NCBI GenBank assembly: GCA_024276655.1
Contig: JAJRWU010000202.1
Coordinates: 1-49,573, forward strand
DNA length: 49,573 bases
Reading direction: 5' to 3'
Source: Planctomycetota bacterium
GTDB taxonomy: Bacteria; Planctomycetota; Planctomycetia; Pirellulales; Pirellulaceae
The notes under the pieces are model-generated. The model had not been told where the DNA came from, searched no databases, and worked only from the letters and a program-made list of their open reading frames with translations. Shown here piece after piece: positions 31,355 through 41,094 of the stretch; the stretch's first letter is position 1; each line of letters starts with the position of its first letter. The translations under genes and the position numbers were made by a program.

Positions 31355-32206
31355 CTACTTCGACTCGTCGGCCAACTTCCACTCCAGCTTGGTGATTTTG
31401 CCGGCTGCGTCGACACGATAGATTCCGCCCGCGCGAGGATCGGCCACCAGCAGAGCGTCGCCTTGCAACGCCAACCCCACCGGGTTATCGAGCGGCGCGC
31501 CGGAAGCAAGTTTCTCCGGCTTCTTTCCCGGTTCAATTTTCCAGATCGTCTTGGCGTAACCATCGCACACATAGGCCACGCCGGCGTCGTCCACTTCCAC
31601 GGTGTGTGGGAATTGGAACGGGCGGCCTTCGACAATCGTTTCAACCTGGGCGTCGGGCGAAAGCCGCAAGAGTTGGTTCTTGCCATGTGAAACAATCCAC
31701 AACCGATCTTCGGCATCGATGAAAATCCCCCTGGGCGCGGGAACCGCCGCGAATTCCTCGGGCGTTCCGCCTTCCGGCGGCACTTTCCAAATACGGTGCA
31801 GTTCAAGATCAGCCACGAAAATATTGCCGGCGGAGTCGAGAGCGATGCTCATCGGAATACCGATGCCGCCGTTGGTCAGCGGCGTCGCCTGGCCGGCGTC
31901 GGAAATGCGATAAACTTCGCGCGTGGCGCTATCGCCGGCAAGCACTTGGCCTTTTTTATCAATCGCGACGCATCGCACGGCGTTCAGCGGCGTGCGAAAT
32001 TTTTTCGACCCCTGGAAAAACACCGAGAGTTCGCCATCGGCCAGTTTCCAAACGCCCGGCAGATTCCGGTCCGCCACAAAAATCGAGTTGTCTTTCTCCC
32101 GCACGGCCACCGAGAGCGGATATTGGAACCCTGGTTCGGCGTACGCTTCCGGGAGTAGCGTCAAACACCCACAGAGAAAAAGCAAGCAGCGCAGGGGTAA
32201 TGTCAT
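31355..32206 (-). CDS. Exported NHL/SMP-30-like beta-propeller protein
   Basis: 283 residues from the ATG at 32206, which opens a signal peptide (LPLRCLLFLCGCLTLLPEAYA). Six blades follow with recurring phrases such as PLSVAVREKDNSIFVADR, PMSIALDSAGNIFVADL, APRGIFIDAEDRLWIVSHG and PVGLALQGDALLVADPRAGG, each ending in a YRI or WKI strand. This is the NHL repeat pattern. No catalytic residues stand out, so a binding or lactonase-like role cannot be decided. It lies 92 bases before the FkbM gene on the same strand. Confidence 0.75.
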   Translation of the reverse strand: MTLPLRCLLFLCGCLTLLPEAYAEPGFQYPLSVAVREKDNSIFVADRNLPGVWKLADGELSVFFQGSKKFRTPLNAVRCVAIDKKGQVLAGDSATREVYRISDAGQATPLTNGGIGIPMSIALDSAGNIFVADLELHRIWKVPPEGGTPEEFAAVPAPRGIFIDAEDRLWIVSHGKNQLLRLSPDAQVETIVEGRPFQFPHTVEVDDAGVAYVCDGYAKTIWKIEPGKKPEKLASGAPLDNPVGLALQGDALLVADPRAGGIYRVDAAGKITKLEWKLADESK

Positions 32207-32297
32207 GAGACGCTCGGAACCGAATGAGGGTGAGCGCGTTATACTTCGAGCGGCGGGGAATCCGACATTCGCTGAAGAAAGTGTGTAACAACAAGAT

Positions 32298-32355
32298 CCC
32301 GCATTGGCGGCCGAGAAGCCCGATTTTTTCAACAAGCCCGGCTTCTGAACGGGAA
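32298..32355. repeat. Palindromic repeat (family R2), degenerate copy 2
   Basis: Flanks CCCGCATTGGCGGC and CTGAACGGG match the copy at 1446-1505. The hairpin has decayed to AGAAGCC/GGCTTCT around a mismatched centre. A separate hairpin, GCGTA-AATAGC/GCTATT-TACGC, lies at 32425-32451. Both are 3' of the small lipoprotein gene on the minus strand. Confidence 0.6.
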
Positions 32356-32488
32356 ATAATTTTCCGCACTTTCTAAGCTACGATGCGATTGTGTCGAATC
32401 TCACTGAAGGAAGCATACGCATTTGCGTAAAATAGCTTTGCTATTGTACGCAATCCTAGCGGCTCCCGTGAAGCGGCCTTCCCCCACG

Positions 32489-32592
32489 ATCGTGGGGCTC
32501 AGGGCTGTTGCAGAATCGTGGGGCTCAGGGCTGTTGCAGAATCGTGGGGCTCAGGGCTGTTGCAGAATCGTGGGGCTCAGGGCTGTTGCAGA
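32489..32592. repeat. 26-bp tandem repeat, four perfect copies
   Basis: Four identical 26-base units run head to tail and end inside the last codons of the lipoprotein gene. Each unit carries, on the minus strand, the codons for LQQP and TGA. The first unit starts within a palindrome CCCCACGATCGTGGGG at 32482-32497. Copy number may vary between strains. Confidence 0.95.
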
Positions 32593-32810
32593 TTTTGCTC
32601 GGCTTTGAAGGCGTTCATCGCCGCGGCTTCGTTGGAAAGCTTGAATTCAGTGCCTGGCGCAAAATACTGGACATCGTCCGACATATAATAAGCACTTGGC
32701 AGCGTTTGTCCGCCGGTGCTCACCTGGCATCCAACGGAAGAGACCAGCAAGGCCAAACCGATTCCGCCAAAAGCCGCCCGCAGCCAGGTGGGTTTGTTGC
32801 TAGTGGTCAT
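32577..32810 (-). CDS. Small planctomycete-type lipoprotein
   Basis: 77 residues from the ATG at 32810 (GGAGA about 10 bases upstream). A hydrophobic segment ends in the lipobox VSSVGC, predicting a lipidated Cys. The mature part is short, GGQTLPSAYYMSDDVQYFAPGTEFKLSNEAAAMNAFKAEQ. I recall similar LPS-x-YY-x-DDVQYF lipoproteins in Planctomycetes, without known function. The last four codons and the stop lie in a 26-bp tandem repeat. Confidence 0.7.
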   Translation of the reverse strand: MTTSNKPTWLRAAFGGIGLALLVSSVGCQVSTGGQTLPSAYYMSDDVQYFAPGTEFKLSNEAAAMNAFKAEQNLQQP

Positions 32811-33161
32811 CGGTAGCCGTCTCCGAAGTTCTTTTTTTCTGGGATAGTTTAGATACTTTTCGCCTCGCTTCCGGAAAATGGGAAGCGGCGAAGAATAGGG
32901 AGGCACACTCGTTTAACCGGAATGTGCGTTATAGGCGTTATCGTCCTCACAACCCCCCCGACTTTGAGTCAAATAAGGAAAATGCCAAATCGCGCCGGGT
33001 TACGGAAATTCGGCCTGTTATGAACAAAATTTGCGGTGAATCTTCGCCGCTGGTGTTGCCAGCAGACACATTTCGGCGGTAAGCTACGGCGCGTGAATAA
33101 AATGAAGCGGCGCGGAAGGCGCCGCGAAGCGCGCGTTTGGTAACTATTGAAGGAGTAGAAC
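32811..33161. other. Divergent spacer between the lipoprotein and isomerase genes
   Basis: Promoters for both flanking genes should lie here. A hairpin CGCTTCC/GGAAGCG (32866-32887) sits in the leader side of the lipoprotein. AAGGAG at about 33149 is the ribosome binding site of the isomerase. Nothing else is recognisable. Confidence 0.4.
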
Positions 33162-33914
33162 GTGTTAGTCGCCGCTTCAACGGAGTGTTTTCGTCATCTT
33201 GAACTGCAAGATGCGCTGGATAAATTGGTCGATCTTGAGTTCAGCAACGTCGAAATCGCCCTGCATGAGGAACTTAATCATCTCAAGCCCTCCGATGTGG
33301 CCAAGGATCTCGAACGCGCGGTGTTGGTGTGCCGCTCCACCAATCGGCTGGATGTTGTCGCTTTCAGCATCGAGATTCATGCCCAGGGCGAGGCGTATTA
33401 CGACCAATTTCGCGCCTGCTGCAAACTAGCCAAGGCGACCAAGGTCGTTACGCTCACGATTCCATCCGCCGAATTTGGAACGCCTTTCAACGAGGAAGTG
33501 GAGCGTTTACGCAAGTTGGTGGCGATAGCCGAGTTAGACGGCGCCCGGGTCAGCATTCGCAGCCAAATCGGCCGCCTCTCCGAAGACCCCGACACCGTGG
33601 GCGTGCTCTGTAATAATGTCAAGGGTTTGGGGCTGACGCTCGACCCCAGCCATTATTTATGCCGGCCAGACGGCAAACAGAAGAGTTTCGACAAACTCAT
33701 CAAGTACGTTCATCACGTGCATCTGCGAGATTCGACGAAATCGAAACTTCAGGTCAGAATCGGGCAGGGAGAAATCGAGTACGGCCGCTTGGTGAATCAG
33801 CTTTCTCAAGCCAATTTTAACCGAGCGCTGACGGTTCACCTCGACGAACTAGAAGGTCTTGATCACATGGCGGAAATGCGAAAAATGCGGCTCCTTCTCG
33901 AGAGCTTGCTTTAA
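33162..33914 (+). CDS. Sugar phosphate isomerase/epimerase-like TIM-barrel protein
   Basis: 250 residues from a GTG with AAGGAG 7 bases upstream. The pattern is that of the xylose-isomerase-like barrel: ASTECFRHLELQDALDKLVDLEFSNVEIAL at the start, VVTLTIPSAEFGT in the middle, and LGLTLDPSHYLC, VHHVHLRDSTKSKLQVRIGQGEIEYGRLV at the metal-binding C-terminal half, where Asp, His and the GxGEIEYG motif would ligand the metal. The substrate is unknown; sugar or polyol epimerisation is the family norm. It appears monocistronic. Confidence 0.8.
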   Translation: MLVAASTECFRHLELQDALDKLVDLEFSNVEIALHEELNHLKPSDVAKDLERAVLVCRSTNRLDVVAFSIEIHAQGEAYYDQFRACCKLAKATKVVTLTIPSAEFGTPFNEEVERLRKLVAIAELDGARVSIRSQIGRLSEDPDTVGVLCNNVKGLGLTLDPSHYLCRPDGKQKSFDKLIKYVHHVHLRDSTKSKLQVRIGQGEIEYGRLVNQLSQANFNRALTVHLDELEGLDHMAEMRKMRLLLESLL

Positions 33915-34450
33915 GACGACAGCAATGGCTCGAACGGTCGTTTGGCGTTCGGCGGGTCCGATGATTTGTTGTCAAATCAATTGGCTCAGTTTGAGCGATT
34001 GACGGAACAATTACAGCCTGTACCCCCGCTCGAAGTAAGTCTGATGATTCCGTGCGCTCGCCCCCGATTCCAAAGCGGCGCTCAAAACGCGGTCGAGTCC
34101 AGCACAAGGCTGCGCAACAGCAGCGGCGCGTGGGCGGTCTTCGGGGGTCGCATTGGTCGACTCCTCGAAATCAGCGTCGCCGATTTAGGTTTTGACGAAT
34201 CGCTCGCGTTTGAACTTCTTTCTTAGTCGCTGGAGCAGTGAATCATTCCGCGAGAGGATTCGCGCCGGGAGCATACGAAATGACGGCCTCGCCAACCGAT
34301 TTCAGTACAGCCGCCGCCTCCAGCAAAGGCGTCGAACAAGTCGGCCGATGAACCGACTGTAACGCAGGTTTGATTCGTCGGCCAGCAGCACGCCAAGCAT
34401 CGTTTTGGGCCTTCGATGATGCTCGCATCGGATAGTTTATCGAACGCTCC
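33915..34450. other. 536-base region without a confident gene
   Basis: Short open frames exist on both strands (for example 33942-34226 plus, 34243-34428 minus) but they start with weak codons, lack ribosome binding sites and do not resemble a family I know. The composition is close to coding DNA, so this may be a decayed gene. I cannot show which. Confidence 0.3.
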
Positions 34451-35437
34451 CTACTTGCCGCCTTTGAGCGAAAATCGGCTCAGGTAGCCCGCCGCCATTC
34501 CACTGAGCAGGCCCACCGCATGCGCCCAGTTGCCGATTTTTACATTCGGCCCCATCATGAGATCAAGCACGCCAAACACGCCCAGTCCCAACCAAACGAG
34601 CAAGATAAGAATAGTGTTGGGGTGGAGCGGCACGGCGTTGGAGGGGTCCCACAGCATCTTGGCCCAAAGATACCCCAGTATGCCGAACAATACGCCCGAC
34701 ATTCCCGCGCCAAAGGGCGAACCTCCATCGCCAGTGAGTGGAATGATGAGGCGAAACGGCATTAGCGAAGAGACCACCACTGAAATCACTCCAGTGAACA
34801 GCACGATCAGAGCCACGCAATTCGAACCGTAATATTCCTCCGTCAAGCCGCCCAGTTGGTACAGCATGTACATGTTAAAAACGAGGTGCATAATGCCGTA
34901 ATGCACGAAAATCGGCGTCAGCAACCGCCAGACCTGCCCCTGCTTGATGTTGATCAGGCGGTCGGACGTGGAAAGATGATTCGAATTGAGCCTTTCCCCC
35001 CATTCCACCGTTTGAACCGTGTCGCAGAACAGCAAACTCCGCATGACCGCGCCCCCGCGGTTCTTGCTCATGCCCGACATGACCGTCACGACAATCGAGA
35101 TGACAATCAGCGCTATTGTAATCGGGCGCCGCTGCGAAACAGGCCGGTTCCACCGTTGCCGCATTTGCACCTGCTGCTTCTGGACGCGTTGGGCCTGCTG
35201 GCGTTTTTCCACACGCAAGGCATCCGCCAGACGGGCGGCGCGAAATTGCTCGGCCCGCGGGTTTTTCATGAACTCGGCGAGTTTCTCCTGGGCCGGTTCA
35301 AGCAGATTTTCATCCCGGACCCAAATCGCCCAGCCGTCGGCGGCTTGATCGGCTTGCGCGTCGATATCGAGCGTAAACAAGTAATCAATAAATTGAGCGG
35401 CCTCTTGTTCGTCGGGTAATGTTCCCACCTGTCGCAT
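34451..35437 (-). CDS. Rhomboid-family intramembrane serine protease
   Basis: 328 residues from the ATG at 35437, giving the N-terminus MRQVGTLPDEQEAAQF. A cytoplasmic domain of about 100 residues resembles the N-terminal domain of GlpG, then a linker rich in Gln and Arg, then six or seven helices. The catalytic dyad is Ser247 in GAGMSGVLFG and His306 in NWAHAVGLLSG. The HxxxMHLVFNMY helix (His179-His184 region) supplies the oxyanion residues. It cleaves transmembrane substrates in the inner membrane. Full length and apparently active. Upstream in-frame codons to 35641 lack any signal. Confidence 0.9.
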   Translation of the reverse strand: MRQVGTLPDEQEAAQFIDYLFTLDIDAQADQAADGWAIWVRDENLLEPAQEKLAEFMKNPRAEQFRAARLADALRVEKRQQAQRVQKQQVQMRQRWNRPVSQRRPITIALIVISIVVTVMSGMSKNRGGAVMRSLLFCDTVQTVEWGERLNSNHLSTSDRLINIKQGQVWRLLTPIFVHYGIMHLVFNMYMLYQLGGLTEEYYGSNCVALIVLFTGVISVVVSSLMPFRLIIPLTGDGGSPFGAGMSGVLFGILGYLWAKMLWDPSNAVPLHPNTILILLVWLGLGVFGVLDLMMGPNVKIGNWAHAVGLLSGMAAGYLSRFSLKGGK

Positions 35438-35686
35438 GGAATGCTCGCTATTTATGAGGAGGCCGACCCAACGGGGCGCCGGCGCCAAGTGCAAACTTGG
35501 AATTGTAGAACGTTTCGACGCACTTGAACACACGCAGCCGCTCTGGTGTTCTTTTGAGTTCCCGCCTCCCGAGACTGTTGCTGCGCGTGTCGCCTCGGTT
35601 AGAATATCGGCTCGCTGCCTCCCGTCCGCTCGCCGGGCCAATGATTTGCGCTAGGCCCATTTTTGCCTTTGTAGAGAGCCGCCTCC

Positions 35687-37084
35687 ATGAATGAGACTGT
35701 CGCCATTCGCTTGTCGATCATGATGTTTGTCCAGTTTTTCGTGTGGGGCGCCTGGTATGTAACGGCGCCCAACTATTTGGGAACCATCGGTTTCGGCGCC
35801 AACGATTTTGGTTGGACCTATTCCGTGGGGCCGATCGCGGGAATGATCTCGCCGCTGTTCGTGGGGCTGATCGCCGATCGCTTCTTCTCCGCGCAGCGCG
35901 TATTGGGCGTGATGCATTTGGCGGGCGGCGGCATCATGTTCGCCGCCACCACGCTCATGCAAGCGGCGGAGCCCTCGCCGAACATGATCAATTTGGTCTT
36001 CTTCGGCTACATGCTGACATTCTTCCCCACGCTCTCGTTGACCAACACCATCGCCATGCGCAACATGACGAATTCAGAAAAACAGTTCCCGCTGATTCGC
36101 GTCTTCGGCACGATCGGTTGGATTGCCGCCGGTATCTTGTTGTCGTACCTGGGTCCGGAAGGCGCCAAATGGGAAACCACCATTTTCATGTTCTATTTGT
36201 CGGCAGGCGCGGCAGTGTGCTTAGGGCTTTTTTCCTTCGCCCTCCCCGACACGCCGCCGGTCAAGCAAGGCAAGGTGACAGCCCGCGAACTGCTGGGGCT
36301 CGACGCCCTCGTGCTGCTGAAAAACCGATCTTACTTGGTGTTTTTGGTAAGTTCGATTTTGATCTGCATTCCCTTGGCGTTTTATTACCAGATCGCCAGC
36401 CGCGTCGTCGAGATGAACGGCCAGCCTATCGGCCTGACCATGAGCTACGGGCAGATGTCCGAGATTATTTTCATGCTCGTCATGCCGCTGTTCTTCGCCC
36501 GCTTGGGCGTTAAGTGGATGTTGGCCGTGGGCATGTTGGCTTGGGTGGTGCGATACACGCTATTTGCCTTCGGCGCCTCGAATGATGTTTTCTTGATGAT
36601 ATTGGTGGGCGTCGTGCTGCACGGAATCTGCTACGACTTTTTCTTTGTCACGGGCCAAATCTACACCGATCAAGCCGCCCCCAAGGATCTTCGCGCTCAG
36701 GCACAGGGTTTGTTGGTGCTCTTCACGTTGGGACTCGGCATGTTCGTGGGCGCCAAGTTCGCCGGCTGGGTTGAGGGAAAAGCCACTCCGCAAGTTTCCC
36801 GGGGTTACGGCGCCCAAGTCGAAGAGCTTGGCGAGCAGATTGCCGTCTTGGAAAAACAACTCGCCGCCGGCGGGGCTGACGCCGCCGAACTGAACACTGA
36901 AATCGAATCGCTCAATGTGAAAAAAATGGAGAGCCGCCATCAGCAACTTCGCACGATGGATTGGAGAAATCTGTGGGGCGTTCCCGCGATTTTCGCCGCA
37001 GTCGTGCTGATGTTCTTCGTCACGCTTTTTCGCCCCACGCCCGGCGTTGTGGAAGAAAAATCGCCAAAGCCGGCGACCACATAG
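35687..37084 (+). CDS. MFS transporter, nucleoside:H+ symporter (NupG-like) family
   Basis: 465 residues and about 12 membrane helices. The N-terminal half, [39 protein letters not shown] and [18 protein letters not shown], follows the Nuc_H_symport group. The conserved [16 protein letters not shown] is also present. A cytoplasmic or periplasmic coiled insertion of about 50 residues ([24 protein letters not shown]..) lies before the last helix, which is unusual for E. coli NupG. Import of nucleosides or related sugars is inferred. It converges with the histidine kinase; AGGCGAG/CTCGCCT forms a palindrome at 37119-37133. Confidence 0.8.
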   Translation: MNETVAIRLSIMMFVQFFVWGAWYVTAPNYLGTIGFGANDFGWTYSVGPIAGMISPLFVGLIADRFFSAQRVLGVMHLAGGGIMFAATTLMQAAEPSPNMINLVFFGYMLTFFPTLSLTNTIAMRNMTNSEKQFPLIRVFGTIGWIAAGILLSYLGPEGAKWETTIFMFYLSAGAAVCLGLFSFALPDTPPVKQGKVTARELLGLDALVLLKNRSYLVFLVSSILICIPLAFYYQIASRVVEMNGQPIGLTMSYGQMSEIIFMLVMPLFFARLGVKWMLAVGMLAWVVRYTLFAFGASNDVFLMILVGVVLHGICYDFFFVTGQIYTDQAAPKDLRAQAQGLLVLFTLGLGMFVGAKFAGWVEGKATPQVSRGYGAQVEELGEQIAVLEKQLAAGGADAAELNTEIESLNVKKMESRHQQLRTMDWRNLWGVPAIFAAVVLMFFVTLFRPTPGVVEEKSPKPATT

Positions 37085-37191
37085 TCTTTGTTCGGCGTAG
37101 CCCCGTGCGGGAATTCTCAGGCGAGGCTCGCCTTAATCCGGCGATTCGCTTACGGCCAACTCCGAAATCGGAGGCCTTAAAATTGCCGCCT

Positions 37192-37932
37192 TCAGGCGCC
37201 GGCAATTCTGGTGGGCGTAGGGAATTCGAGCGTGAATTTTGTTCCGTGATTAATCGCGCTTTGAACGTCGATGCGGCCGCCGTGGGCTTCGATCACTTTG
37301 CGAGCCGTGGGCAGCCCCAATCCCGAACCGCTTTCCTTGGTCGAAAAGAATGGGTCGAACATGTGCATGGCGGTGTTTTCATCCATGCCTAGACCGCTGT
37401 CGATCAAATCCGCCGCCACGCCCTTGCGCGTCACGCGCGTGCGAACCGTTAGTTGGCCGCCTTCAGGCATGGCCTCCAGCGAATTCTTAACAAGATTCAC
37501 CAGCGCCGCCTGAATGGCGTTGGGGTCGAAGAGCACCGAAGGCAGGTCTGGGTCGAGGTAGCGAATCACCTCGACGCCCGCCTCCGCAGCGCGAGGCGCA
37601 AAAAAATCGAGTACGTTTTCCAATTGACGATTCAGATTCCCCGGCGTCATGTTCAAATGTTGGACACGCGAAAAACGCAGGAAATCGTTCAGCAGCGACT
37701 CCAAGCGAGCACACTGATTCGTGACAATTTCAATCGTCTGCATGGCCCGCCGATCACGACCCGACTCGGCGCCGGCGAAATCTTCGGCCAGCAGGTCCAT
37801 GTTCATGCGAATGACCGACAGCGGGTTTTTGATTTCGTGGGCCAGTTCTCCGGCCAGCCGCGCAAGCTCATGATATTGCTCGCGGAGCTGTTCGATGTGG
37901 GCCTCTTTTTTAGGGTCAAGATGTTGATTCAT
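37192..37932 (-). CDS. Soluble histidine kinase without a sensor domain (NtrB-like)
   Basis: 246 residues. After a 25-residue coiled start, the H-box is LAGELAHEIKNPLSVIRMN, the N-box LVNLVKNSLEAMPEGG, the G1-box DSGLGMD, the F region MFDPFFSTKESG and the G2 region SGLGLPTARKVIEAHGG. No membrane helix or PAS domain is present, so input must come from a partner or the coiled N-terminus. No response regulator is adjacent; the nearest is at 41437 on the other strand. The ATG has only a weak upstream purine run. Confidence 0.85.
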   Translation of the reverse strand: MNQHLDPKKEAHIEQLREQYHELARLAGELAHEIKNPLSVIRMNMDLLAEDFAGAESGRDRRAMQTIEIVTNQCARLESLLNDFLRFSRVQHLNMTPGNLNRQLENVLDFFAPRAAEAGVEVIRYLDPDLPSVLFDPNAIQAALVNLVKNSLEAMPEGGQLTVRTRVTRKGVAADLIDSGLGMDENTAMHMFDPFFSTKESGSGLGLPTARKVIEAHGGRIDVQSAINHGTKFTLEFPTPTRIAGA

Positions 37933-38393
37933 GGTTTTTTGGCCACGGAGAGCGCAGCGCGGCCGCTGGCCGCAGCCAAATTCACATGCGCCCTTCGTAA
38001 AGAGTATTCACAAAACACAAACGAACAACCAACAAATTTATCAATCGTTATTTTTCATCAGTCATTTGTTTGGAGAAAGAGAAACAAAGATGCGAGCAAA
38101 CAGACAGCTAATAACAAATGACCATTAACTACCGAAGAAACAGAGAGACCATAACCGACGCAAAAAACCAATTGGCGGACGACGAGGAAGTATTTTAACC
38201 ACGGATGGGCGCGGATGCCGGCAGCCACGACTCTTCTTCATCCGTGTGATCCGTGGTTCATTTATTATACTGTTCGTCGAACAGGGCGGTCCGAACTTGC
38301 CGGCGCCTTCTGCCAGACGAAAACACGCTGAAGCGTGAACTCCAACGGTGGGCGGCAAAGTGCGCTCCCGCACCCCATGAGCGCCTATGAAAA
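37933..38393. other. Repeat-bearing intergenic region
   Basis: No gene is seen. 38197-38258 is an inverted repeat described separately; 38319-38350 repeats a hairpin segment also found at 18236-18265. The AT-rich stretch 38020-38120 is unlike its neighbours and may include the promoter of the histidine kinase. Confidence 0.45.
38197..38258. repeat. Inverted repeat with ACCACGGAT arms
   Basis: AACCACGGATGGGCGCGGATG pairs imperfectly with CATCCGTGTGATCCGTGGTT at 38239-38258 around a 21-base loop. The phrase ACCACGGAT..ATCCGTGGT recurs in intergenic DNA of several bacterial phyla as a dispersed palindrome. Only one copy is present here. Confidence 0.7.
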
Positions 38394-38421
38394 CCGCCCG
38401 GCGACTTTTGTCGCCGGGCGG
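38394..38421 (-). terminator. Intrinsic terminator of the rpsO-pnp operon
   Basis: A perfect 12-bp stem (CCGCCCGGCGAC / GTCGCCGGGCGG) with a 4-base loop is followed on the minus strand by TTTTC. It lies 40 bases after the pnp stop codon. This is a textbook Rho-independent terminator. Confidence 0.9.
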
Positions 38422-38460
38422 TGAATTCTTCAATGCAACGTACAGGCTTCCAGCCGCCGA

Positions 38461-40620
38461 CTAGCGTCGCCGACTAGCACCGCCGCCCGCCTTCTCTTTT
38501 TCCTGCCCGCCTTCGGCCGGTTTTTCGTCCATCAGACCGAGTTCGATCATAGCGGCCTTGCGGCTGAGTTTGACGCGGTCGTGGCCGTCGACGTCGATCA
38601 CCTTGACTTTAATTTCGTCGCCCACGCTGCAAATGTCAGCCACGTTGCCGACATACTCGTTCGAGAGCTCGCTGATATGGCAAAGCCCATCGCGGCCGGG
38701 CAAAATTTCCACAAAGGCGCCGAAATCCTTGACGCTGGCCACGCGGCCATCGTAAATTTTCCCGATCTGGACCGTGGCGGTGCAAGCTTCCACCAACGCC
38801 AAGGCTTTATCCGCCCATTCGGCGTTGCTGCTGGCAACGGTCACGGTGCCGTCGTCATCGACTTCAACCACCGTACCGGTCGATTCCTGAATCGAGCGAA
38901 TGTTTTTTCCGCCAGGACCAATCAAGAGGCCAATCTTTTCGGGATCGATCTTGGTGCGAAGCAAACGCGGTGCGTGCTCCGACGTCGCTTCACGCGGCTC
39001 GCGAATGGCGGTCAGAATGCTGCGTAGAATGTCTAGGCGAGCATCTTTCGATTGCGCCAAGGTGGCGCGAATGATCTCTTCGCTGACACCCTTGATTTTG
39101 AGGTCGAGCTGAATGCCCGTGATGCCGTTTTGTGTTCCGGCAATTTTGAAATCCATATCGCCGTGGTGATCTTCGGAGCCGAGAATGTCGGTCAGGAGCA
39201 TCCATTGGTCGCCCTCCTGAACCAGCCCGACGGAAATGCCGGCCACCGGGTTGGTGATTTTCACGCCGGCGTCCATCAACGCCAGCGTGGCGCCGCAAAC
39301 ACTCGCCATGGAAGACGAACCGTTCGATTCGAGGATTTCAGAAATCACGCGAATCGTGTAGGGGAAGTCTTCGGGGGCGGGCAAAATCGGATTGACGCTG
39401 CGTTCGGCCAGGGCGCCATGACCAATTTCACGACGGCCAGGACCGCGAATCGGCCGGCATTCTCCCACCGAAAACGGCGGGAAGTTGTAGTCGAGCATGA
39501 AGCGTTTCGTGTATTCCTCGAACATGCCATCGACGCGTTGTTCGTCGCGACCGGTGCCGAGCGTCACGGTTACGAGCGCTTGCGTTTCGCCGCGTTGGAA
39601 GATCGCGGAGCCATGCGTTCTGGGCAGAACACCGGTGTAACACTCGATGGCGCGGAGCGTTTTGCCGTCGCGGCCATCGGAGCGCGTGCCGGCGAGAATC
39701 AAATCTCGCACGACGCGTCCTTCCAAATCGTGCCAAGCATCGCCGAAAGCCCGCTTGCAAATGGCGCCTTCGGCGTCGGGGTCGGGAATAACTTCGGCCA
39801 GAGCCCGCTCCTTCAAGCCCCGCACGGCATCGGCGCGAGCCTGCTTGCCATCGGTTTGCTGGGCGGCTTTGTAGTCTTCGTAGTAGGCGTCCTTGAGGCG
39901 ATCGTAGAGGCCATCGCTTTCGGGAATATCGTACTGCGTTTTGACGACATTGACCTTGGCGTAAAATTCCTGTTGCAGTTCGCAAATTTCCTTCACCACG
40001 CCGTGGGCGAAAGCCAGGGCGTCGAGCATTTCGTCTTCGGGCATTTCCCGGGCGAAACCTTCAATCATTAAGATCGAATCTTGATTTCCCGAGACGATCA
40101 AATCCAGATCGCTTTCTTCTAGTTCGTCGGCCGTGGGAAAGGCCACCAGTTCATCGCCCAGGCGACCGATCCGGACCGACGACACAGGTCCGTCGAAGGG
40201 CAGCGAGGAAATGTGGGCGGCGGTGGCGGAGCCGTTCATGGCGAGCATGTCGGCGTCGTTTTGTTTGTCGTGCGAAAGCACAATCGACTGGCATTGCACT
40301 TCGTCTTTGAACCAACTGGGAAACAACGGCCGGATGGGTCGGTCCATCAGACGAGCCGTGAGCGTTTCCTTCATGGTCGGCGGCCCTTCGCGCTTTTTGA
40401 AGCCTCCAGGGAATTTGCCGACCGCCGAAGTGCGTTCGCGGTAATCGCACATCAGGGGGAAAAAGTCGATACCGGGCCGGGGCGAGCCGGTCACGATGGC
40501 ATTGAGAACAACGGTCTCGCCGTATGCACACATGACACAGGCGGTGGCCTGCTTGGCGAGGAAGCCCGTCTCGAAGGAGAGGACAAAATTTCTGATTTTC
40601 TTTTCTACGCGTACCTTCAC
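38461..40620 (-). CDS. pnp: Polyribonucleotide nucleotidyltransferase (PNPase)
   Basis: 719 residues from a GTG at 40620 (GGAAAG upstream), which fits the family N-terminus VKVRVEKKIRNF. The longer frame to 40749 has no support. There are two RNase PH domains (GSPRPGIDFFPLMCDYRER..; then SDGRDGKTLRAIECYTGVLPRTHGSAIFQRGETQALVTVT with the active-site GRREIGHGALAERSV), an intervening helical domain, a KH domain (IGLLIGPGGKNIRSIQESTG) and an S1 domain (GKIYDGRVASVKDFGAFVEILPG). It degrades RNA 3'-to-5' by phosphorolysis. It follows rpsO at 204 bases in the classical order and ends at a strong terminator. Confidence 0.95.
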   Translation of the reverse strand: MKVRVEKKIRNFVLSFETGFLAKQATACVMCAYGETVVLNAIVTGSPRPGIDFFPLMCDYRERTSAVGKFPGGFKKREGPPTMKETLTARLMDRPIRPLFPSWFKDEVQCQSIVLSHDKQNDADMLAMNGSATAAHISSLPFDGPVSSVRIGRLGDELVAFPTADELEESDLDLIVSGNQDSILMIEGFAREMPEDEMLDALAFAHGVVKEICELQQEFYAKVNVVKTQYDIPESDGLYDRLKDAYYEDYKAAQQTDGKQARADAVRGLKERALAEVIPDPDAEGAICKRAFGDAWHDLEGRVVRDLILAGTRSDGRDGKTLRAIECYTGVLPRTHGSAIFQRGETQALVTVTLGTGRDEQRVDGMFEEYTKRFMLDYNFPPFSVGECRPIRGPGRREIGHGALAERSVNPILPAPEDFPYTIRVISEILESNGSSSMASVCGATLALMDAGVKITNPVAGISVGLVQEGDQWMLLTDILGSEDHHGDMDFKIAGTQNGITGIQLDLKIKGVSEEIIRATLAQSKDARLDILRSILTAIREPREATSEHAPRLLRTKIDPEKIGLLIGPGGKNIRSIQESTGTVVEVDDDGTVTVASSNAEWADKALALVEACTATVQIGKIYDGRVASVKDFGAFVEILPGRDGLCHISELSNEYVGNVADICSVGDEIKVKVIDVDGHDRVKLSRKAAMIELGLMDEKPAEGGQEKEKAGGGASRRR

Positions 40621-40824
40621 TTGATTTTCTTTCCTACAATTTTCCAACGTTTCAACAAGTCCGACCCCAAGCCTCAATAGAGCGCAGCAGATCAACTTCG
40701 GCCGCAAGAACAACCCGACCGAAAGCACTGCCTGCGCGCAGCAAGCCACCGATCAAACCGGCGAAAGAGGACGACGCCAGTACGGGCGAAGAGAGAAGAA
40801 GACGACGGGAATGGCCGTACAGGA

Positions 40825-41094
40825 TCACTTACGAATCGACAGTTTCTGGATAATTTCCACGTAACGCGTCGGTTCGATTTCCTTCAGATAGTCGAGCAAC
40901 CTTCGGCGCTGGCTGACCATGCCCAGCAAACCACGCGTGGTGGCGTGGTCTTTCTTGTTCGCTTGCATGTGAGCGGTAAGGTTGTTAATTCGCGTAGTAA
41001 GAATCGCGATTTGCACCTCAGGCGACCCTGTGTCGTTGTCGCCGCGTTTGTGCTCCAGGATCAGTTCTTGCTTGCGGTCTTTCGTAATCGTCAT
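40825..41094 (-). CDS. rpsO: 30S ribosomal protein S15
   Basis: 89 residues, the standard size. The sequence [47 protein letters not shown] and the C-terminal [13 protein letters not shown] match S15 closely. It binds 16S rRNA and nucleates the platform of the small subunit. The gene heads the rpsO-pnp operon. The first Met is at 41094. The upstream region to 41436 is shared with the divergent response regulator, so promoters for both lie there, but I cannot identify them with confidence. Confidence 0.95.
   Translation of the reverse strand: MTITKDRKQELILEHKRGDNDTGSPEVQIAILTTRINNLTAHMQANKKDHATTRGLLGMVSQRRRLLDYLKEIEPTRYVEIIQKLSIRK

Noticed and set aside
32489-32592. CRISPR-like array
   Set aside because: Units are head to tail with no spacers and overlap a coding end.
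32423-32608. Plus-strand frame from a TTG reading MRKIALLLYAILAAPV.. with a purine-rich upstream stretch
   Set aside because: It starts in a hairpin and runs through the 26-bp tandem repeat; the signal-peptide look is brief and nothing recognisable follows.
33942-34428. Two short frames after the TIM-barrel gene
   Set aside because: Weak starts, no family resemblance and no ribosome binding sites; kept as a possible decayed region only.
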